Shown: in pieces, positions 1 to 6,428 of the stretch
How the letters are laid out: the number at the start of each line of letters is the position of its first letter
How positions within the stretch are numbered: the stretch's first letter is position 1
Assembly: GCA_904502145.1 (NCBI GenBank)
Contig: CAJGDH010000071.1
Coordinates: forward strand, 1 to 8,497
DNA length: 8,497 bases
Source of the DNA: an uncultured Eubacterium sp.
Lineage (GTDB): Bacteria; Bacillota; Clostridia; Lachnospirales; Lachnospiraceae
Direction of reading: 5' to 3'
Notes under the pieces: generated by a model
Databases searched by the model: none
Seen by the model: the letters and a program-made list of their open reading frames with translations, nothing else
Told to the model about the DNA's origin: nothing
Translations under genes and position numbers: made by a program

Positions 1-22
1 CGGAATCGTCGAGACGATTCCG
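1..22. repeat. Perfect inverted repeat at the window edge
   Basis: Ten bases (CGGAATCGTC) are followed by GA and their exact reverse complement, giving a 9-10 bp hairpin. No T-run follows on the plus strand (ATTAAATAAG), so it is not a textbook terminator. It may be the tail of a structure belonging to a gene left of the window. A weaker hairpin (TTCGG, 7-base loop, CCGAA) follows at 34-50. Confidence 0.6.
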
Positions 23-60
23 ATTAAATAAGATTCGGCAATAAACCGAAAAGAGCAAAG

Positions 61-102
61 AAAAACCACGGATACGGGCAATGACCTGTATCCGTGGTTT
101 TT
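61..102 (-). terminator. Strong bidirectional intrinsic terminator ending the csoR-copA operon
   Basis: A 15-bp perfect stem (left arm 61-75, right arm 88-102) is extended by GGG/CCT (two G-C pairs and one G-T) to 18 bp around a CAATGA loop. Both outer ends of the stem are A5/T5, so a U-rich tail is present in either direction; on the minus strand it continues into CTTTGCTCTTTT. It lies 55 bp past the copA stop, the expected place for the operon terminator, and could also stop transcription arriving from the left of the window. Confidence 0.88.
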
Positions 103-107
103 GTATG

Positions 108-127
108 TCTGAATAATCATTTTCAGA
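108..127 (+). terminator. Small hairpin followed by a short T-run, possible weak terminator
   Basis: TCTGAA and TTCAGA form a 6-bp stem around an 8-base loop, followed on the plus strand by TTTTA. It sits between the copA stop and the strong terminator. The stem is short and AT-rich, so it is at best a weak or accessory terminator. Confidence 0.3.
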
Positions 128-157
128 TTTTACCGAGGTGGATCCGTGATCCGTGGT

Positions 158-367
158 TTATTCCATCCCGACGAAAGTATATCCTTTACCTTCGATGGCA
201 CTTTTGAATACCTCTGCATCGATATCCTTGGCAAGAGTGACTACGGCGGTGCCGTTCTCATGGGATACTACAGCGCTTTCCACGCCTTCGATCTGTTCCA
301 GGGCTTTTGTGACGGTGCCGGAGCAGTGACCACAGGACATCCCTTCGATTTTGATTGTTTTTGTCAT
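158..367 (-). CDS. copZ: Likely CopZ-type copper chaperone made by internal initiation within copA
   Basis: Met885 of the copA frame begins a 69-residue stretch, MTKTIKIEGMSCGHC onward, with the length and layout of a free CopZ chaperone: one HMA fold with the Cu(I)-binding CxxC at its residues 12 and 15. Directly upstream is AAGGAGG with an 8-base spacer, the same motif and spacing as at csoR and far better than the site of copA itself. No stop separates it from copA, so the same segment would be both the tail of the pump and a separate chaperone. CopZ proteins carry Cu(I) to CopA and can pass it to CsoR-type regulators. Initiation here is inferred from sequence. The alternative is that the site is only a relic of an earlier separate copZ gene. 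Confidence 0.55.
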   Translation of the reverse strand: MTKTIKIEGMSCGHCSGTVTKALEQIEGVESAVVSHENGTAVVTLAKDIDAEVFKSAIEGKGYTFVGME

Positions 368-3019
368 TGTATTATCCTCCTTGTTTTCTTTCATTCCTAT
401 ATATTGATAATCAGCATCGGCTATTGCCGAAGCCATTGCAGCTTCATCCGGCTCCCCGGTATATCTGATCTCGGCAAGGCCGGTGGTATGGTCGGCCACG
501 GCTTCGATGATGCCGGGAACGGATTCCAGTGCTTCCTTTATCCGGTTTTCACAATGGCCGCACATCATTCCTTCCACTTCCACAAAAGCGGTTTTTGCAC
601 AAGCGGTATCTTCACATGCTGCAGGAGCGATATCCTCTTCAGGAAGGATCGGACAGACAGTGGGAGTACCGTTGACCGCATTTTCCTCCACCCTGATTTC
701 AGGGGTGGATTCAGCTTCCGGCAGTGCCCGTTTTTTCAAAGGTCTGTCTCTGCCTGCATCATGAATATTGAAAAGATTCAGCCTAAGCGCATTCATACAG
801 ACGGAGAAACTGGAGAGGGACATGGCAGCTGCCGCCCACATGGGACTGATCTGAAGGTTTTTAAATATACCCGCAGCCACGGGAATCAGGATCACGTTGT
901 AGGCAAATGCCCAGAAAAGGTTCTCGTGGATGTTTCTCAGGGTAGCCCGGCTTAGGCGGATGGCTGCGGAGACATCCGTGAGTTTTGAGTTCATCAGGAC
1001 AACATCCGCGGAATCGATGGCTACATCCGTGCCGGCGCCGATGGCTATACCGGTATCCGCCCGGGTAAGAGCAGGAGCATCGTTGATACCGTCGCCGACC
1101 ATGGCGACTTTTCCCCTGGTCTGAAGATCACGGATCACGCTTTCCTTGCCATCGGGAAGTACTCCGGCAATGACTCTGTCCACCCCGGCGGAAGACCCGA
1201 TGGCCCTGGCGGTTTTTTCATTATCCCCGGTGAGCATGACGACTTCGATCCCCATGTTCTTCATTTCCCGGATAGCCTGGGCGGAATCTTCTTTCATCAC
1301 GTCTGCCACGGCAATGATACCGATCAGTTTTCCGGCCATGGAGAAGAAGAGAGGTGTCTTTCCTTCCTCTGCCAGTTTATCGGCCATCAGCCGCATTTCC
1401 TCAGGAATGGCAACCATGGAAGAGATAAAAGTACCTGAACCGCCATATAATGTCTGCCCATTCAGGGTGGCGGTAAGACCGCTTCCCGTAAGGGCTTCGA
1501 AATCGGTGACTTCCTCTGCGATGATCCCGTCTTCTTCCCCCTTGTTCACAATAGCTCTGGCAAGAGGGTGTTCGCTTTTTTGTTCCAGTGCGAAGGCAGT
1601 GGAGAGGAGCTGTTCGGCCGAGATACCTTCCACCGGAAGGATATCCGTAACCACCGGTTTGCCTTCGGTGATGGTACCGGTCTTATCCAGGGCGATGATC
1701 TGGATATGTCCGGCATTCTCCAGAGATTCACTGGTCTTGAAAAGAATACCGTTCTTTGCCCCCATCCCGTTTCCGACCATGATCGCCACAGGAGTGGCAA
1801 GACCCAGGGCACAGGGACAGGAGATGACCAGAACACAGATACCTCTGGCAAGGGCTACGGACATGGGATGCCCGGTGAGCACCCAGGCAAGAACGACAAG
1901 TACGGCAATGACAATGACTGCCGGAACAAATATGCCGGAAACCTTATCGGCGATCCTGGCGATGGGAGCTTTGGTGGCCGCGGCATCGCTGACCATCTGG
2001 ATGATCTGGGAGAAGGTGGTATCCTCGCCGACGCGGGTAGCTCTTGCCTTGATATATCCTGTCTGGTTGATGGTGGCCGCATTGACGACGTCATCCGGCC
2101 CTTTGTCCACGGGGATGGATTCTCCCGTGAGGGCAGATTCGTCCACCGCCGTATTACCGTCGATGATCACCCCGTCTACCGGGATGGATTCTCCGGGCTT
2201 AACCACAAATATGTCCCCGGTCCTTACTTCGTCGATACCGACTTCCACAAGCTGTCCTTCTCTTTCAAGAACAGCGGTTTTCGGAGCCATCTTCATCAGG
2301 TTTTTCAGGGCGTCGGTAGTCCGGCCTTTGGAGAGGGACTCCAGGGTCTTTCCTACCGTGATCAGGGCAGGGATCATGGCTGCCGATTCAAAGTAAAGCT
2401 GATCATGATACAGGGGCATGATCTCCATGGAGGGAACTCCCTGGGCTGACAGGTATGTCATCTTCAGTAAGATGTACAGTGACCAGCAGAAAGAGACTGA
2501 TGTGCCCAGGGCCACCAGTGTATCCATATTGGGAGAGAGGTTCTTCAGTGCTCTGAATCCTGAGGTGAAGAAAGCCGAATTGATGTACATAACGATGAGG
2601 GCCAGCAGCATTTCAACGATGCCGAGCCCGATATGATTATGATCAAAGACAGGGGGAACAGGCCAGCCCAGCATCTTGTGTCCCATGGTAATATACATGA
2701 GGATGACAAGGAATACTACGGAGAGAAGCAGCCTTCGTTTAAGTTTCGGCGTCTCTCTGTCAACCAGGGCTTCTTCTTCCGCGGCAAGCTTTGCGCCTGC
2801 ACCTTCGGTCTTCTTGCCTGCACCTTTTAATTCCGCTCCGTAGCCGGCGGATACCACTGCCCGGATGACATCTCCCGGTGCGGCCGACCCCTCCACGGAC
2901 ATGGAATTGGTCAGCAGGGATACGGAAACAGATTCCACACCCTGTACCTTGGAGACCGCCTTCTCCACATGGTTCTGGCAGGCGGCACAGGTCATTCCGC
3001 TTACGATATAATGTTCCAT
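158..3019 (-). CDS. copA: CopA, Cu(I)-exporting P1B-type ATPase with two C-terminal HMA domains
   Basis: This 953-residue inner-membrane pump uses ATP to export Cu(I). An N-terminal HMA domain has GMTCAAC (Cys11, Cys14). Membrane helices occupy about 95-230 and 360-415, with the transport motif CPC at 401-403. The actuator loop has TGES at 298-301, the phosphorylated Asp445 lies in DKTGT, the HP motif is SEHPLA (482-487), and the hinge is GDGINDAP (642-649). The final helices carry YN (707-708) and MSLSS (733-737), typical of Cu(I) pumps. Most CopA proteins end near there, at about residue 755. This one continues through a linker with three cysteines into two more HMA domains (CGHC at 820-823 and 896-899). 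Its own Shine-Dalgarno is weak (AAAGG, 10 bases before ATG). It starts 19 bp after csoR ends, so the two form one operon. Function is secure; the C-terminal arrangement is unusual. Confidence 0.97.
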   Translation of the reverse strand: MEHYIVSGMTCAACQNHVEKAVSKVQGVESVSVSLLTNSMSVEGSAAPGDVIRAVVSAGYGAELKGAGKKTEGAGAKLAAEEEALVDRETPKLKRRLLLSVVFLVILMYITMGHKMLGWPVPPVFDHNHIGLGIVEMLLALIVMYINSAFFTSGFRALKNLSPNMDTLVALGTSVSFCWSLYILLKMTYLSAQGVPSMEIMPLYHDQLYFESAAMIPALITVGKTLESLSKGRTTDALKNLMKMAPKTAVLEREGQLVEVGIDEVRTGDIFVVKPGESIPVDGVIIDGNTAVDESALTGESIPVDKGPDDVVNAATINQTGYIKARATRVGEDTTFSQIIQMVSDAAATKAPIARIADKVSGIFVPAVIVIAVLVVLAWVLTGHPMSVALARGICVLVISCPCALGLATPVAIMVGNGMGAKNGILFKTSESLENAGHIQIIALDKTGTITEGKPVVTDILPVEGISAEQLLSTAFALEQKSEHPLARAIVNKGEEDGIIAEEVTDFEALTGSGLTATLNGQTLYGGSGTFISSMVAIPEEMRLMADKLAEEGKTPLFFSMAGKLIGIIAVADVMKEDSAQAIREMKNMGIEVVMLTGDNEKTARAIGSSAGVDRVIAGVLPDGKESVIRDLQTRGKVAMVGDGINDAPALTRADTGIAIGAGTDVAIDSADVVLMNSKLTDVSAAIRLSRATLRNIHENLFWAFAYNVILIPVAAGIFKNLQISPMWAAAAMSLSSFSVCMNALRLNLFNIHDAGRDRPLKKRALPEAESTPEIRVEENAVNGTPTVCPILPEEDIAPAACEDTACAKTAFVEVEGMMCGHCENRIKEALESVPGIIEAVADHTTGLAEIRYTGEPDEAAMASAIADADYQYIGMKENKEDNTMTKTIKIEGMSCGHCSGTVTKALEQIEGVESAVVSHENGTAVVTLAKDIDAEVFKSAIEGKGYTFVGME
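376..382 (-). promoter_or_regulatory. Internal Shine-Dalgarno site for the CopZ segment
   Basis: On the minus strand the site reads AAGGAGG and lies 8 bases before the in-frame ATG at 367. It is encoded in frame as Lys-Glu-Asp of the linker between the second and third HMA domains. The bases around it (368-412) are only about 27% GC, like an intergenic spacer, although they are translated as part of copA. Confidence 0.7.
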
Positions 3020-3038
3020 ACTTCACCAACCTTTCTGA

Positions 3039-3368
3039 TTACCGCATCAATTTCTGCAGCAGATTACATATTTCATCGATGGACTCATCTTTTCCTTCCT
3101 TGATATCCGTGGCAACACAGCTTTTGATGTGGGAGGAGAGGAGTACCTTGGTAAAACTGTTCATGGCACTTGTCACTGCGGACACCTGGATCAGGATGTC
3201 GGGGCAGTACTGGTCATGTTCGACCATTTTCTCGATCCCCCTGATCTGGCCTTCCACCTTTTTGAGGCGGGAAAGAAGCTTCCTTTTTTCTTCATTCTCC
3301 CTGAAGGTCAGGCGTTTACCGTTTTTTTCCCCGCAATGGACATGGCTGTCTGACTGATGGCCGGTCAT
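3039..3368 (-). CDS. csoR: CsoR-family copper-sensing transcriptional repressor
   Basis: This 109-residue all-helical protein belongs to the CsoR/FrmR (DUF156) family, which binds operator DNA when free of metal and lets go on binding Cu(I). The helix-1 signature RLKKVEGQIRGIEKMV is at 34-49. The three copper ligands are Cys55, His80 and Cys84; their spacing (25 and 4 residues) equals that of C36/H61/C65 in Mycobacterium tuberculosis CsoR, which favours copper over the formaldehyde or nickel sensors of the family. The N-terminal tail has extra His and Cys (H4, H9, H11, C12). The start at 3368 is chosen because AAGGAGGTG precedes it; an in-frame ATG 12 codons earlier has no good ribosome site. 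It is the first gene of the csoR-copA operon and probably controls its own promoter through the two operators upstream. Confidence 0.95.
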   Translation of the reverse strand: MTGHQSDSHVHCGEKNGKRLTFRENEEKRKLLSRLKKVEGQIRGIEKMVEHDQYCPDILIQVSAVTSAMNSFTKVLLSSHIKSCVATDIKEGKDESIDEICNLLQKLMR

Positions 3369-3374
3369 GTGGAA

Positions 3375-3383
3375 CACCTCCTT
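3375..3383 (-). promoter_or_regulatory. Ribosome binding site fixing the csoR start
   Basis: The minus strand reads AAGGAGGTG, with 8 bases between AAGGAGG and the ATG at 3368. The upstream in-frame ATG at 3404 has only GAAAG before it, so the downstream start is preferred. Confidence 0.85.
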
Positions 3384-3414
3384 AACCTGAGAAATATCAG
3401 ACATAGACTTTCAA

Positions 3415-3433
3415 TATACCCCTACCGGGTATA
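3415..3433. promoter_or_regulatory. CsoR operator 1 (downstream of the transcription start)
   Basis: TATACCCCTACCGGGTATA is a 19-bp palindrome with perfect 7-bp arms (TATACCC/GGGTATA), matching the known form of CsoR operators (ATACCC, central G/C-rich part, GGGTAT). Relative to the predicted csoR start it lies about 10-27 bases downstream, where bound repressor would block elongation or promoter escape. Confidence 0.8.
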
Positions 3434-3448
3434 ATAGTTACTGAATAA

Positions 3449-3477
3449 ACTATATACCCCCGGGAGGTATAAGTCAA
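3449..3477 (-). promoter_or_regulatory. csoR-copA promoter
   Basis: On the minus strand, -35 TTGACT (3472-3477) and -10 TATAGT (3449-3454) are separated by exactly 17 bp. Predicted transcription start is near 3442, leaving a leader of about 75 bases before csoR. Operator 2 covers the spacer, which supports both assignments. Confidence 0.8.
3453..3471. promoter_or_regulatory. CsoR operator 2 (within the promoter spacer)
   Basis: TATACCCCCGGGAGGTATA has the same arms as operator 1 with one mismatch (TATACCC/AGGTATA). It fills the 17-bp spacer between the predicted -35 and -10 boxes of the csoR-copA promoter, so CsoR binding would exclude RNA polymerase. Its centre lies 38 bp from the centre of operator 1. 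Confidence 0.82.
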
Positions 3478-3546
3478 GGGAATTAGTTGCCGGGTTTATC
3501 CCTCCTTTTTCTCCCCCTTTACTGTACTTTTTTATAAGGACTGTGA

Positions 3547-3552
3547 TAGAAT
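3547..3552 (+). promoter_or_regulatory. Possible -10 box of a promoter for the deaminase-like gene
   Basis: The plus strand has TGTGATAGAAT, an extended -10 with TAGAAT at 3547-3552, 40 bases before the ATG. The best -35 partner is poor (TGTACT at 3523-3528, 18-bp spacer), within a pyrimidine-rich stretch at 3499-3533. The same TGTGATA pattern recurs before the glutaredoxin gene. Confidence 0.45.
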
Positions 3553-3592
3553 GGGTTTACTATGATGAACAAGGTGAGGAAGGAGGCTTTGC

Positions 3593-6079
3593 ATGACATT
3601 TTTTACCCGTTTTTATCTGGACAATGAGAAGGATATCGTCGTTAATCTCTACCAGGAACTGGGAAGGATGTATTATGAACTGGAGACACCCAATCATCAG
3701 ACAGGAAATCTGATCAGGAACCTGGCCAGGCTATGCAGGCTCCCGCTGTCGGAGAATGAGAAGGGTCTTCTGGTCATCCGAGGGGAAGTACCCTGCTATA
3801 TCGATGTGGATAACGACGAGATCTATATCTTCCGGCTGGGAAATACTAAGATGGCCAACATTTATCCCGACGGTCATGTGGAAAGAAAGGCAGCCATACC
3901 CGCCATCTCCAAGACCCTCATGAGTCAGACCAGGGATTATCGTCTCGATGTGGCAAAAACTATCTTCAAGACGTTTATCCCGAAAGAATATAAATTCCGC
4001 AGTGATCTTCATACCCATATGAACGGAAACCTGTCCCCGGACATCCTGATTGCCCTGGGAATCTATCATCAGCTGCGTTACCCCCTTTACTATGTGAAGA
4101 AGCTTGATCTGCAGCTCACGGATACCCAGTGGGAATCCCTGCTGAGACAGAGGGAGAAGGTCGTCCGCCAGTTTGCCCATTCCGATCTTAAGGGGAAATA
4201 CCTTGACCGGAAGATCAATGATAATACCTTTATCAATTTTGCCGACCTGATCCTCAACAACCTGGATCATGCCGCAGCCAATATCGCCAGGATCCGGACC
4301 TCACTGGTCATCATGAAGGACGGACAGGCTGTCTTCACCAACCTGGAGAAGGTCTATCTCTACCGGTACGTTTTTACCAAAGGGCAGGAGAGTGAAGAGA
4401 AGATTCCGGTGACAGGCATAGAAGGGATCCCTGACCCAGAGGTGAGAAAGGCGTTAAAACAGATGCTGAAAGACGGAGAAAATCCGGATTATCATGATAA
4501 CTCCGTCTTTATGGATGACCTGCTGTGGATTGCCAGGACCTATCAGCACCGTGGTATCCGCTATGCGGAGATCAGTGATACCACCCTGGTAAAGAAATAT
4601 GAATCCGTCAGGATGCTGAATGAAGTCCATGAGATCATGCCGAAGATCTACCGGGAGACCGGGGTCATGATCCGTTTTCTGGCAGCCATCAGAAGGATCC
4701 CTCTGACCATTGTCAAAGACCAGATCACCCCCGATGATTATCTGACCCGTAATCTCAGGGTCCTCCAGGCAGTCGCCCATGATCCCTATGTGGCCGGCTG
4801 TGATTTCGTGGGGGAGGAGATCAATGATATCATCATCCTCAAACCCGTAATCCGTGAGATCGTAAAGATCGCGGCGAAAGTCCCTGGCTTCGTGATCCGG
4901 ATCCATGCAGGTGAGAACGACAGCCAGAAGGACAACATTGCCCACAGTATTGAGTGTGTTATGGATTCCCTGGAACCCGGTCAGGAGATGCCGGCTGTCC
5001 GTCTGGGACATGGGCTTTATACCTACAGCCTGCGTTCCGCGAAAGGGAAAAAAGTGATGGAGGATCTCAAAAAATACGGGATCACCCTGGAGTTCCAGCT
5101 GACTTCAAATGTACGGTTGAACAATCTGAACGCCTTGAAAAACCATCCTCTCCGCCAGTATATCAAGGCCGGGATCCCTTGTGTCCAGGGGACAGACGGG
5201 GCAGCTCTCTACGGGACTGACTCCATCGATGAACAGCTGGCCCTGGCAAATATGCTCAATCTGAGCGCGGAAGATATGCAGTGGATGAAGCAGACGGAAA
5301 CGGCGATCATCGAGGAGAGCAGAATCAATTATTCCGAAAAGAAAAGGATATTTGAACAGATGCTGGGCGGCAGGGCCCTGGAAACCGTCCTCCTGAAAAA
5401 AATGGAGGAAGGGGATATCCGGGCGGGACTGAAGCTTCAGCGGAGCCGCAAACTGGATGCCTATGCCGAACTGAAGGAACAGATCCGGGACCTTCCCTGG
5501 AACCGTATGCCTGTGATCCTGATGGGAGGAAGCTTCAATACGGAGCGGAGATCCACCAGGGTTAGTCCGGAAGGGACCGCCGAGATCGACAGACTGCTTG
5601 CCTGCCTTGATCCTGATGAATACTTCTTTGTCGTCGGTCATAAGATGAGCGGATATGAAAAATATCTGACGGAGAAAAACACCGGAAGGAAAAAGCCCTT
5701 CAAGATATTTGCCTTTGTTCCCTCCCTGCTTTCAAGAGAAGAGGTAAAAAGACTTTCACGGGACAGGATCAGTATCCGTGTTTCCACGGAGATCGAGGGG
5801 ATGGGGATCTATAAAAGCTTCAATTATGAGATCTTTGAGCGCAGACCTTCCCTGGTGATCGGCTTTGACGGGAACTCCGCAGGAGCCAACCTGATCCAGG
5901 AGGCCAGAAACGGGAAAGGCCATTCGGATATCTACGTGTGGGACCACTGCAGTGCTTTCGTGGAGAAAGCCAGGTCTCTGGAAGGGTATATACATTTCTT
6001 CGGGGAAGATGCCCCCCTGACGGAAGTTCTTCAGGATACCGCGGGCTTTGCGGAATCCGGTGCCGAAAAGAACGCTTGA
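3593..6079 (+). CDS. Adenosine-deaminase-like metal hydrolase fused to a SLOG-like domain
   Basis: This is an 828-residue, probably cytosolic protein. Residues 1-135 match no family I recognise. The amidohydrolase core shows adenosine-deaminase landmarks in order: DLHTHMNGNL (138-147, metal ligands His140/His142), GCDFVGEE (402-409), IHAGE (437-441, His438 and Glu441), LGHG (471-474, His473), TSN (504-506) and TDG (534-536, metal ligand Asp535). Gly536 stands where the family usually has a second Asp (TDDP). About 160 extra residues (155-320) follow the HTH strand. Residues 640-790 resemble the nucleotide-binding SLOG/DprA/YspA fold: VILMGGS, FFVVGHKMSGYEKYL, IFAFVP and a final VIGFDGNSAGANLIQEAR. 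Typical adenosine deaminases have about 330-350 residues. AAGGAGG lies 6 bases before the ATG. Substrate is unknown: a modified nucleoside or nucleotide is the simplest inference, and plain adenosine deamination should not be assumed. The gene is divergent from csoR with no partner gene beside it. Confidence 0.82.
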   Translation: MTFFTRFYLDNEKDIVVNLYQELGRMYYELETPNHQTGNLIRNLARLCRLPLSENEKGLLVIRGEVPCYIDVDNDEIYIFRLGNTKMANIYPDGHVERKAAIPAISKTLMSQTRDYRLDVAKTIFKTFIPKEYKFRSDLHTHMNGNLSPDILIALGIYHQLRYPLYYVKKLDLQLTDTQWESLLRQREKVVRQFAHSDLKGKYLDRKINDNTFINFADLILNNLDHAAANIARIRTSLVIMKDGQAVFTNLEKVYLYRYVFTKGQESEEKIPVTGIEGIPDPEVRKALKQMLKDGENPDYHDNSVFMDDLLWIARTYQHRGIRYAEISDTTLVKKYESVRMLNEVHEIMPKIYRETGVMIRFLAAIRRIPLTIVKDQITPDDYLTRNLRVLQAVAHDPYVAGCDFVGEEINDIIILKPVIREIVKIAAKVPGFVIRIHAGENDSQKDNIAHSIECVMDSLEPGQEMPAVRLGHGLYTYSLRSAKGKKVMEDLKKYGITLEFQLTSNVRLNNLNALKNHPLRQYIKAGIPCVQGTDGAALYGTDSIDEQLALANMLNLSAEDMQWMKQTETAIIEESRINYSEKKRIFEQMLGGRALETVLLKKMEEGDIRAGLKLQRSRKLDAYAELKEQIRDLPWNRMPVILMGGSFNTERRSTRVSPEGTAEIDRLLACLDPDEYFFVVGHKMSGYEKYLTEKNTGRKKPFKIFAFVPSLLSREEVKRLSRDRISIRVSTEIEGMGIYKSFNYEIFERRPSLVIGFDGNSAGANLIQEARNGKGHSDIYVWDHCSAFVEKARSLEGYIHFFGEDAPLTEVLQDTAGFAESGAEKNA

Positions 6080-6082
6080 TAC

Positions 6083-6112
6083 TGGACTAATCGGTCCCAT
6101 GTGTGATAAGAT
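6083..6112 (+). promoter_or_regulatory. Likely promoter for the glutaredoxin gene (and perhaps thrS)
   Basis: -35 TGGACT (6083-6088) and -10 TAAGAT (6107-6112) are separated by 18 bp, with an upstream TGTG extension at the -10. It lies 60 bases before the ATG, in the gap after the deaminase-like gene. No clear terminator separates that gene from this promoter, so some readthrough is possible. Confidence 0.5.
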
Positions 6113-6172
6113 ATATAACCAGTGAGCGGATGAGAATATACAAACTGTCATTTTTAAAGAGGAGTTGATAAT

Positions 6173-6412
6173 ATGAAACTTGACCTTTATATGTTTCCGT
6201 CATGTCCTTATTGCAGAAGAGTGATGGCCATGATCGACGCAACCGGAAGAAAAGATGTCATCTACCATAATATCCGTGCCAACGAAACCGACAGGCAGAC
6301 CCTGATCCGCGTCGGCGGAAAAGAACAGGTTCCCTGCCTTTTCATCGACGGAAAGCCCATGTACGAAAGCCAGGATATCATCGACTGGCTGGTGGCTCAC
6401 CCCCAGATGTGA
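6173..6412 (+). CDS. Small glutaredoxin-like thiol-disulfide oxidoreductase
   Basis: This 79-residue protein has a thioredoxin fold of glutaredoxin/GST-N type. It begins LDLYMFPSCPYC, with the redox pair Cys11-Pro-Tyr-Cys14, and has the cis-proline at VPC (Pro54) followed by LFIDGKPMYES, the usual glutathione- or thiol-binding loop. It is close to the minimum for the fold and has no signal peptide, so it acts in the cytosol. A third cysteine, Cys55, directly follows the cis-proline. Such proteins reduce disulfides, usually with glutathione or another low-molecular thiol; the electron donor here cannot be told. AAAGAGGAG lies 8 bases before the start. It ends 57 bp before thrS and is probably co-transcribed with it. 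It could also be called a GST N-terminal-domain protein; an NrdH role is less likely because NrdH usually has CxQC. Confidence 0.88.
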   Translation: MKLDLYMFPSCPYCRRVMAMIDATGRKDVIYHNIRANETDRQTLIRVGGKEQVPCLFIDGKPMYESQDIIDWLVAHPQM

Positions 6413-6428
6413 TCATTCAGGAATAAAA

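Noticed and set aside
398..426. Separate promoter for the CopZ segment inside copA
   Set aside because: A TATATA on the minus strand at 398-403 could be a -10 box, but no acceptable -35 lies 16-18 bp upstream; internal translation from the copA mRNA explains the arrangement better.
1146..2449. Long open frames on the plus strand opposite copA
   Set aside because: They are antisense shadows of a well-supported gene, with low-complexity Ser/Thr/Pro-rich translations, no ribosome site that stands out and no recognisable domain.
3369..3404. Upstream in-frame start for csoR giving 121 residues
   Set aside because: Only GAAAG precedes it, while the ATG at 3368 has AAGGAGGTG at ideal spacing and gives a protein of normal family length.
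3593..6079. Complete RADAR defence system
   Set aside because: The deaminase-like core recalls RdrB, but there is no RdrA-type AAA+ ATPase next to it: csoR lies on one side and a glutaredoxin gene on the other.
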